Source: Streptococcus sp. DTU_2020_1001019_1_SI_AUS_MUR_006 | GTDB taxonomy: Bacteria > Bacillota > Bacilli > Lactobacillales > Streptococcaceae | Assembly (NCBI RefSeq): GCF_032340315.1 | Contig: NZ_CP135436.1 | Location: 827,501-891,500 of the forward strand | Length of the DNA stretch: 64,000 nucleotides | Reading direction: 5' to 3' | Part shown: positions 57,290 through 64,000 of the stretch, in pieces | Layout: each line of letters opens with the position of its first letter | How positions within the stretch are numbered: position 1 is the first letter of the stretch | Notes under the pieces: model-generated | Told to the model about the DNA's origin: nothing | Database searches by the model: none | What the model saw: the letters and a program-made list of their open reading frames with translations, nothing else | Made by a program: the position numbers and the translations under genes

Positions 57290-60200
57290 ATGTGTTTTAA
57301 TCGTAAAAATGCAGAACAAAAGAATTGGCGTATGATCAAAAAAGGAAAACATTTCTTGTTTGGTTGTTCGCTAGTCTTTGCGGTTGGAGCTACACTAGCT
57401 ACTCCAACGGTTCACGCTGACAGTGTAGAAGCTAAGACAGAAGCTACAAATTCAGCAACACAAAATGAACCTACTGCAGAGGCGACGACCTATGCGGCAC
57501 CAGCTGCAACTAGCCCAGTTGCGACTGAAGCAGTAGAAGCAAATTCAGCAACAACTGTCGTTTCAGCTGACAAATCTCAACTAGAAGCTGTTTTGACACA
57601 AGCTAAAGCTAAAAACTTGGATGCTCAAGAAGCTTCAGTTAAAGCTGAAGTAGCATCTGCAATTGCAGAAGCTGAAGCATTAGTTGCGAACGGATCTGCA
57701 AGCCAAGAACAAGTAAACCAAAGTGTTGAACGTTTGACTCAAGCAGTGGCAAGTGTGAAGGAAGTTACTGAAGCAGCAATTGAGAAAACATCGGAAGCAA
57801 CTACAGAATCTTCAGCAACTCCTAAAGTAAGAAGCAGACGTGCGACTACTGAAGGAACAACTCGTTCAATTGATGAAACTAACCTTGCTCGTGCTATCGT
57901 AACCAAGGAAAACTTTGAAAGTTTCTTCCAAGAAGGTGGAACTGCAAGTTATGAAAAATCTTCAGGAACTATTAAGTTGACAGAAGATGTATCAGGACAG
58001 GCTGGTAATGCCTACCTACGTTTTAAAATCGATCCTAGCCAAGATTTCTCTTTCACTGGTAAAGTAGATATTGGTAATAAATATGAAGGACACGAAGTGG
58101 ATGGTCGTGCTGGTGGTGACGGAGTCGGTTTCGTCTTCCATACAGGTAAGCAAAGTCAACTAGGTCTTTCTGGTGCATCAATCGGTATGGGTGGAATTAA
58201 TGCAGCTTTTGGTTTCAAACTTGACTCATGGTGGAATAAAGGTACTCCAAAACCTGAAATCAAATCAATGGCAGATCCTTCATACAACCGTGGAGATACG
58301 AATCATGCGTTCGGTGCGTTTTATTCATCAAACAATCAAGGAAGAGTAAATTCTATTACAGAGATGAAACCTTTAAATCCAGCACCAAATGGACAATGGG
58401 TTGATTTCAAGATTAACTATAACTATAATGGAACTAAAAAAGAATTCACGGTAACATACGGTAGCCAAACTTGGACAACAAAACTTGATAAATCTAGCCG
58501 TAGTATGACAAATGAAGCCAAGAATGCTTTGACTGCTAGAAATGCTACCTATGCCCTCTCATTTGTCGGAAGTACAGGTTCTGGTACAAACTTGCAACGT
58601 GTTCAGATTGAAAAATTTGAGTTTACAGCGCCACAAATCGTCCACATGAAATTTGTTGATGCAAAAGGTAATGAAATCGAAGCAAGTAGTGCGATTCCAG
58701 GTGATGAAAATGAGGTTATTAACCTTAGCACCCAAGACAGCAAAATTGCAGCAGTCGAAGCTAAAGGTTATAAATTAAAGAGAATCGATGCAAGCAAAGC
58801 ACCTTCATATAACGAAGGAAACAATACCGTTACCCTAACTCCAGGTGGGCAGTTGTTGACTTATGTATTTGCACCAGCTGGACCTACTGTCACTCCAACA
58901 TTACAAGTTGGCGGTGTTATGACAGAGCCAGGTATCAAGTCAACAGACAATACCATCTCAGGAATTGGTAAAAAAGGCGCAACAATCAAAATTGCTGTTG
59001 CTGGTAAGACAATTGTTGATAATGTGACTGTTGCTGAGGATGGTTCTTGGTCTGCAACTCTTCCAACTGGTGTAAACAGTAATATCACTGAGCAAGATCA
59101 GTTGGTTCCAAGAGATACATTGACAGTTACCCAAACGATCAATGGTGAAGAAAGTGCTGAAACAGAGGTTAAAGTTGGACTTGGTGAATCAGTTGTTCAA
59201 CCGTCTGAAACTTCTTCTGATAAACAAAGTATTGTTGCAGAAACTACTACAGTTACTTTGAAAGTGCCACATGATGCGGGAATTGCTTACTTTGATTATC
59301 CTAAAGCTGGTAACGCTAGAAGTGTAGTAGCTATTAAACGCGATTCAATTCCAGGGGCATGGACTTCAAAAGACGAATCAAAAGCAGTTGTTAAGTCATA
59401 CTCTACTGATGGTTTCTTTGATACTATTGTCCTTGAAATGAAAGAGCAAATCCAACCAGGTAAGGCTAAGGTAGTTTCAAACATTAAAGAAGATAAATAC
59501 ACAAGTCCTGTTGGTTGGAAAGAAATTAATGTAGAAGCAAAACCAGCAGATACAACACCACCAGCAGCACCAAAAGTAAACCCAGTGACAGCAGCCTCTA
59601 CAGCAGTAACAGGTACAGCTGAGCCAGGCTCAACCGTAGAAGTAACCCTTCCAAATGGTTCTACAGTATCCGCAAAAGCTGACCAAGATGGAAACTTCAG
59701 CGTTCCAGTTAGCGGATTGGAAGAAGGTAAAACAGTATCTGTTACAGCAACAGATGCAGCAGGTAACAAGTCAGGTGCAACATCAGTTACAGTACCAGAT
59801 ACAACAGCGCCAGCAGCTCCAACTGTAAACCCAGTTAAGGCAGGCGCTACTGCCATTACAGGTACAGCAGAAGCAGGCTCAACTGTAGAAGTAACCCTTC
59901 CAAATGGACAAAAAGCCTCTGCAAAAGCAGGTGACAATGGTGAGTTTTCAATTCCAGTTCCAGCTTTGAATGCTGATGATAAAATTAGTGTTACAGCAAC
60001 AGATGTAGCTAAAAACACATCAACTCCAACTAAAGTTACTGTAAAAGAGACAGTTCGTCCTGTAGTAAATATTCCGTATGATGATAAAGCTAACCAAATT
60101 ATCTATGTATATTCAGGTGAAGAAAATAATATCGAACTAAAAATTACTGATAACTCAGGTAAAATTGCTAAAGCATATCTAGTATTTGCTCAAGATAATC

Positions 60201-63200
60201 GTACAGGTTTAGGAACAGAAGATGCTGGATATCTAAATGGTAAAACGAAGAGTGCTTTATACTTAAAAGCAAACAGATTTGGTTCAGAAACAACAGCTAC
60301 TGAAACAAATCCGGCTATCATTAAATTAACAGCAAATATTCCAAATGGATCTTACACAGATGGTACAGGAATAACTCGTTATGTCTATGCTGAAGATTTA
60401 GCTGGAAATACAAATTATGATAACGTAGGAGCTGCTGGTGATACAGGTGCACCTGGCCGTATTCGTTTTGTTTGGAAACCACAAACATTCAAGTATACTG
60501 CAGTAGCTCCATCAACACCTATCACATCAAACACTGTTCCAGAAGCGAGTGCTATTGAAAAAGCTGTTAAAGATGCTAACCCAACTTTCAGCGATAAAAT
60601 TGATAGTGTTACGTTAAATGGAACTAATGTAACTGTTACTTATAAAGATGGAAGTACAGATGTCATTCCAGCAAATTCAGTATTTACAATTGAACCAACT
60701 GCACCTACAGTTACACCAGTTAAAAATCCATCAAGCCTAACTCAACCAGAAAAAGATGCAGTTAAGAAAGCCGTAGAGACAGCGAACAAAACTGCAACTA
60801 AGGTTGAAGTAGGAAATGATGGTACTACAACATTAACCTACTCAAATGGTTCAACAGCGAAATTGACACCAGCACAAACTGTCAGTCAAGCAGATGTTAC
60901 AGCTCCAGATGCACCAGTTGTGAACCCAGTTAAAGCTGGTGATAAAGCAGTTACAGGTACAGCCGAAGCAGGTTCAACAGTTGAAGTAACACTTCCAGAT
61001 GGCACTAAAGCAACAGCAACAGCTGACAAAGATGGTAACTTCAGCGTTCCAGTTAGCGGATTGGAAGAAGGTCAAACAGTCTCTGTCACAGCGAAAGACG
61101 CTTCAAACAATACATCAACTCCAACTACAGCAACAGTAGCGAAAGCAGATGATAAGACAGCACCAGATGCGCCAGTTGTGAACCCAGTTAAAGCTGGAGA
61201 TGAAGCCATCACAGGTAAAGCTGAGCCAGGTTCAACAGTCGAAGTCACTCTTCCAGGCGGAGCTAAGAAATCAGCCACAGCAGGTGAAGATGGAACCTTC
61301 AGCATTCCAGTATCTGGCTTGAATGAAAACGACGAAGTCTCAGTAACAGCAACAGACGCAGCTAAGAACACATCAACTCCAACTACAGCAACAGTAGCGA
61401 AAGCCGATGATAAGACAGCACCAGATGCGCCAGTTGTGAACCCAGTTAAAGCTGGAGATGAAGCCATCACAGGTAAAGCTGAGCCAGGTTCAACAGTCGA
61501 AGTCACTCTTCCAGGCGGAGCTAAGAAATCAGCCACAGCAGGTGAAGATGGAACCTTCAGCATTCCAGTATCTGGCTTGAATGAAAACGACGAAGTCTCA
61601 GTAACAGCAACAGACGCAGCTAAGAACACATCAACTCCAACTACAGCAACAGTAGCGAAAGCCGATGATAAGACAGCACCAGATGCGCCAGTTGTGAACC
61701 CAGTTAAAGCTGGAGATGAAGCCATCACAGGTAAAGCTGAGCCAGGTTCAACAGTCGAAGTCACTCTTCCAGGCGGAGCTAAGAAATCAGCCACAGCAGG
61801 TGAAGATGGAACCTTCAGCATTCCAGTATCTGGCTTGAATGAAAACGACGAAGTCTCAGTAACAGCAACAGACGCAGCTAAGAACACATCAACTCCAACT
61901 ACAGCAACAGTAGCGAAAGCCGATGATAAGACAGCACCAGATGCGCCAGTTGTGAACCCAGTTAAAGCTGGAGATGAAGCCATCACAGGTAAAGCTGAGC
62001 CAGGTTCAACAGTCGAAGTCACTCTTCCAGGCGGAGCTAAGAAATCAGCCACAGCAGGTGAAGATGGAACCTTCAGCATTCCAGTATCTGGCTTGAATGA
62101 AAACGACGAAGTCTCAGTAACAGCAACAGACGCAGCTAAGAACACATCAACTCCAACTACAGCAACAGTAGCGAAAGCCGATGATAAGACAGCACCAGAT
62201 GCGCCAGTTGTGAACCCAGTTAAAGCTGGAGATGAAGCCATCACAGGTAAAGCTGAGCCAGGTTCAACAGTCGAAGTCACTCTTCCAGGCGGAGCTAAGA
62301 AATCAGCCACAGCAGGTGAAGATGGAACCTTCAGCATTCCAGTATCTGGCTTGAATGAAAACGACGAAGTCTCAGTAACAGCAACAGACGCAGCTAAGAA
62401 CACATCAACTCCAACTACAGCAACAGTAGCGAAAGCCGATGATAAGACAGCACCAGATGCGCCAGTTGTGAACCCAGTTAAAGCTGGAGATGAAGCCATC
62501 ACAGGTAAAGCTGAGCCAGGTTCAACAGTCGAAGTCACTCTTCCAGGCGGAGCTAAGAAATCAGCCACAGCAGGTGAAGATGGAACCTTCAGCATTCCAG
62601 TATCTGGCTTGAATGAAAACGACGAAGTCTCAGTAACAGCAACAGACGCAGCTAAGAACACATCAACTCCAACTACAGCAACAGTAGCGAAAGCAGATGA
62701 TAAGACAGCACCAGATGCGCCAGTTGTGAACCCAGTTAAAGCTGGAGATGAAGCCATCACAGGTAAAGCTGAGCCAGGTTCAACAGTCGAAGTTACTCTT
62801 CCAGGCGGAGCTAAGAAATCAGCCACAGCAGGTGAAGATGGAACCTTCAGCATTCCAGTATCTGGCTTGAATGAAAACGACGAAGTCTCAGTAACAGCAA
62901 CAGACGCAGCTAAGAACACATCAACTCCAACTACAGCAACAGTAGCGAAAGCCGATGATAAGACAGCACCAGATGCGCCAGTTGTGAACCCAGTTAAAGC
63001 TGGAGATGAAGCCATCACAGGTAAAGCTGAGCCAGGTTCAACAGTCGAAGTCACTCTTCCAGGCGGAGCTAAGAAATCAGCCACAGCAGGTGAAGATGGA
63101 ACCTTCAGCATTCCAGTATCTGGCTTGAATGAAAACGACGAAGTCTCTGTAACAGCAACAGACGCAGCTAAGAACACATCAACTCCAACTACAGCAACAG

Positions 63201-64000
63201 TAGCGAAAGCCGATGATAAGACAGCACCAGATGCGCCAGTTGTGAACCCAGTTAAAGCTGGAGATGAAGCCATCACAGGTAAAGCTGAGCCAGGTTCAAC
63301 AGTCGAAGTCACTCTTCCAGGCGGAGCTAAGAAATCAGCCACAGCAGGTGAAGATGGAACCTTCAGCATTCCAGTATCTGGCTTGAATGAAAACGACGAA
63401 GTCTCAGTAACAGCAACAGACGCAGCTAAGAACACATCAACTCCAACTACAGCAACAGTAGCGAAAGCCGATGATAAGACAGCACCAGATGCGCCAGTTG
63501 TGAACCCAGTTAAAGCTGGAGATGAAGCCATCACAGGTAAAGCTGAGCCAGGTTCAACAGTCGAAGTCACTCTTCCAGGCGGAGCTAAGAAATCAGCCAC
63601 AGCAGGTGAAGATGGAACCTTCAGCATTCCAGTATCTGGCTTGAATGAAAACGACGAAGTCTCAGTAACAGCAACAGACGCAGCTAAGAACACATCAACT
63701 CCAACTACAGCAACAGTAGCGAAAGCCGATGATAAGACAGCACCAGATGCGCCAGTTGTGAACCCAGTTAAAGCTGGAGATGAAGCCATCACAGGTAAAG
63801 CTGAGCCAGGTTCAACAGTCGAAGTCACTCTTCCAGGCGGAGCTAAGAAATCAGCCACAGCAGGTGAAGATGGAACCTTCAGCATTCCAGTATCTGGCTT
63901 GAATGAAAACGACGAAGTCTCAGTAACAGCAACAGACGCAGCTAAGAACACATCAACTCCAACTACAGCAACAGTAGCGAAAGCCGATGATAAGACAGCA
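57290..64000 (+). CDS. giant surface adhesin: L-type lectin, MucBP-like and tandem Ig-like repeats, 3' end beyond window
   Basis: Read by hand from ATG 57290 (AAAGGAG upstream), the frame is open to base 64000: 2,237 codons without a stop. A 43-residue signal peptide contains RMIKKGKHF, a degenerate KxYKxGKxW-type motif, and ends VHA before DS. Residues 95-165 form an Ala/Glu/Gln-rich helical part. About 195-447 resembles an L-type (legume-like) lectin domain (GGDGVGFVFHTG, FGFKLDSWWN, GQWVDFKINYNYNG). About 448-528 is MucBP-like (VHMKFVDAKGNEIEAS). Ig-like modules follow, two diverged copies near 755-920, other domains to about 1200, then one diverged and 11 near-identical 86-residue repeats. 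A sortase anchor should lie beyond the window. Confidence 0.9.
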   Translation, partial: MCFNRKNAEQKNWRMIKKGKHFLFGCSLVFAVGATLATPTVHADSVEAKTEATNSATQNEPTAEATTYAAPAATSPVATEAVEANSATTVVSADKSQLEAVLTQAKAKNLDAQEASVKAEVASAIAEAEALVANGSASQEQVNQSVERLTQAVASVKEVTEAAIEKTSEATTESSATPKVRSRRATTEGTTRSIDETNLARAIVTKENFESFFQEGGTASYEKSSGTIKLTEDVSGQAGNAYLRFKIDPSQDFSFTGKVDIGNKYEGHEVDGRAGGDGVGFVFHTGKQSQLGLSGASIGMGGINAAFGFKLDSWWNKGTPKPEIKSMADPSYNRGDTNHAFGAFYSSNNQGRVNSITEMKPLNPAPNGQWVDFKINYNYNGTKKEFTVTYGSQTWTTKLDKSSRSMTNEAKNALTARNATYALSFVGSTGSGTNLQRVQIEKFEFTAPQIVHMKFVDAKGNEIEASSAIPGDENEVINLSTQDSKIAAVEAKGYKLKRIDASKAPSYNEGNNTVTLTPGGQLLTYVFAPAGPTVTPTLQVGGVMTEPGIKSTDNTISGIGKKGATIKIAVAGKTIVDNVTVAEDGSWSATLPTGVNSNITEQDQLVPRDTLTVTQTINGEESAETEVKVGLGESVVQPSETSSDKQSIVAETTTVTLKVPHDAGIAYFDYPKAGNARSVVAIKRDSIPGAWTSKDESKAVVKSYSTDGFFDTIVLEMKEQIQPGKAKVVSNIKEDKYTSPVGWKEINVEAKPADTTPPAAPKVNPVTAASTAVTGTAEPGSTVEVTLPNGSTVSAKADQDGNFSVPVSGLEEGKTVSVTATDAAGNKSGATSVTVPDTTAPAAPTVNPVKAGATAITGTAEAGSTVEVTLPNGQKASAKAGDNGEFSIPVPALNADDKISVTATDVAKNTSTPTKVTVKETVRPVVNIPYDDKANQIIYVYSGEENNIELKITDNSGKIAKAYLVFAQDNRTGLGTEDAGYLNGKTKSALYLKANRFGSETTATETNPAIIKLTANIPNGSYTDGTGITRYVYAEDLAGNTNYDNVGAAGDTGAPGRIRFVWKPQTFKYTAVAPSTPITSNTVPEASAIEKAVKDANPTFSDKIDSVTLNGTNVTVTYKDGSTDVIPANSVFTIEPTAPTVTPVKNPSSLTQPEKDAVKKAVETANKTATKVEVGNDGTTTLTYSNGSTAKLTPAQTVSQADVTAPDAPVVNPVKAGDKAVTGTAEAGSTVEVTLPDGTKATATADKDGNFSVPVSGLEEGQTVSVTAKDASNNTSTPTTATVAKADDKTAPDAPVVNPVKAGDEAITGKAEPGSTVEVTLPGGAKKSATAGEDGTFSIPVSGLNENDEVSVTATDAAKNTSTPTTATVAKADDKTAPDAPVVNPVKAGDEAITGKAEPGSTVEVTLPGGAKKSATAGEDGTFSIPVSGLNENDEVSVTATDAAKNTSTPTTATVAKADDKTAPDAPVVNPVKAGDEAITGKAEPGSTVEVTLPGGAKKSATAGEDGTFSIPVSGLNENDEVSVTATDAAKNTSTPTTATVAKADDKTAPDAPVVNPVKAGDEAITGKAEPGSTVEVTLPGGAKKSATAGEDGTFSIPVSGLNENDEVSVTATDAAKNTSTPTTATVAKADDKTAPDAPVVNPVKAGDEAITGKAEPGSTVEVTLPGGAKKSATAGEDGTFSIPVSGLNENDEVSVTATDAAKNTSTPTTATVAKADDKTAPDAPVVNPVKAGDEAITGKAEPGSTVEVTLPGGAKKSATAGEDGTFSIPVSGLNENDEVSVTATDAAKNTSTPTTATVAKADDKTAPDAPVVNPVKAGDEAITGKAEPGSTVEVTLPGGAKKSATAGEDGTFSIPVSGLNENDEVSVTATDAAKNTSTPTTATVAKADDKTAPDAPVVNPVKAGDEAITGKAEPGSTVEVTLPGGAKKSATAGEDGTFSIPVSGLNENDEVSVTATDAAKNTSTPTTATVAKADDKTAPDAPVVNPVKAGDEAITGKAEPGSTVEVTLPGGAKKSATAGEDGTFSIPVSGLNENDEVSVTATDAAKNTSTPTTATVAKADDKTAPDAPVVNPVKAGDEAITGKAEPGSTVEVTLPGGAKKSATAGEDGTFSIPVSGLNENDEVSVTATDAAKNTSTPTTATVAKADDKTAPDAPVVNPVKAGDEAITGKAEPGSTVEVTLPGGAKKSATAGEDGTFSIPVSGLNENDEVSVTATDAAKNTSTPTTATVAKADDKTA
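61151..63988 (+). repeat. eleven tandem 258-bp coding repeats
   Basis: Each unit starts GATAAGACAGCACCAGATGC and encodes 86 residues, an Ig-like module with AITGKAEPGSTVEVTLPGG and GTFSIPVSGLNENDEVSV. Units start at 61151 and every 258 bp to 63731; a twelfth begins at 63989. I noticed only three base differences among the 11 (near 62695, 62793 and 63146), all synonymous. A related but diverged unit lies just before (about 60897-61150). The array continues past the window. Confidence 0.95.

Noticed and set aside
59296..60018. 240-codon minus-strand open frame
   Set aside because: Antisense shadow of the Ig-like part of the adhesin, with the same amino-acid bias as the larger reverse frame.
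61072..63951. 959-codon open frame on the minus strand
   Set aside because: It is the antisense of the 258-bp repeats of the adhesin. An open reverse frame in one repeat is copied 11 times. It has no ribosome-binding site and no independent similarity; the plus strand codes.
61151..64000. Possible CRISPR or intergenic satellite array
   Set aside because: Units are 258 bp without spacers, in frame, and code for an Ig-like module.

Overview
The window comes from a viridans streptococcus of the mitis group (S. mitis / S. oralis / S. pneumoniae relatives). The evidence is the pneumococcal-type gene blocks, BOX, RUP and SPRITE-like intergenic repeats, and a dexB-linked wzg-wzh-wzd-wze capsule operon. 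It is probably not an ordinary pneumococcus: the capsule locus runs directly into ftsA-ftsZ, has no aliA at its 3' end, and a very large lectin/Ig-repeat adhesin follows ileS.

Layout. 1-2,700: an ISL3-family element cut by the window edge, then an IS110-family element with a candidate bridge-RNA leader, between two copies of an ISL3-type end, then a RUP. 2,723-18,090: housekeeping block: GntR/ABC exporter operon (minus strand), nrdR-dnaB-dnaI-nitroreductase-der, secA, two tandem DAHP synthases, acpS-alr-recG. 18,091-19,085: repeat-rich interval with two paralogous micropeptide genes (23 and 25 aa). Each is preceded by four hexamers phased every 11 bp and followed by its own terminator. 19,086-24,813: glmS, a DUF1846 gene and dexB, with BOX elements between the convergent glmS and DUF1846 genes. 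24,983-29,067: two oligopeptide-binding lipoproteins.

29,558-46,455: a Wzy-dependent capsule or receptor polysaccharide locus. Regulators wzg/wzh/wzd/wze and the initiating glucosyl-phosphate transferase wchA are followed by an AT-rich serotype-specific core: Alg14/Alg13-like galactosyltransferase pair, TagF-like transferase, IspD/TarI-like cytidylyltransferase, extended SDR, two GT2 enzymes and Wzy. Then come Wzx, an acyltransferase and Glf. The dTDP-rhamnose genes at the 3' end are fused by one deletion into an rmlA'-'rmlD scar. The predicted glycan starts with Gal-Glc, probably carries a phospho-alditol and galactofuranose, and gets no rhamnose from this locus.

46,983-55,748: division cluster ftsA-ftsZ-ylmE-sepF-ylmG-ylmH-divIVA, then ileS behind a T-box leader. 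55,880-56,665: an IS200-type element with a broken tnpA 3' end. 56,698-56,915: a RUP nested in a RUP. 57,290 to the end: an open-ended adhesin gene with signal peptide, L-type lectin-like, MucBP-like and Ig-like domains and 11 copies of a 258-bp repeat. I see no tRNA, rRNA, CRISPR array or prophage.
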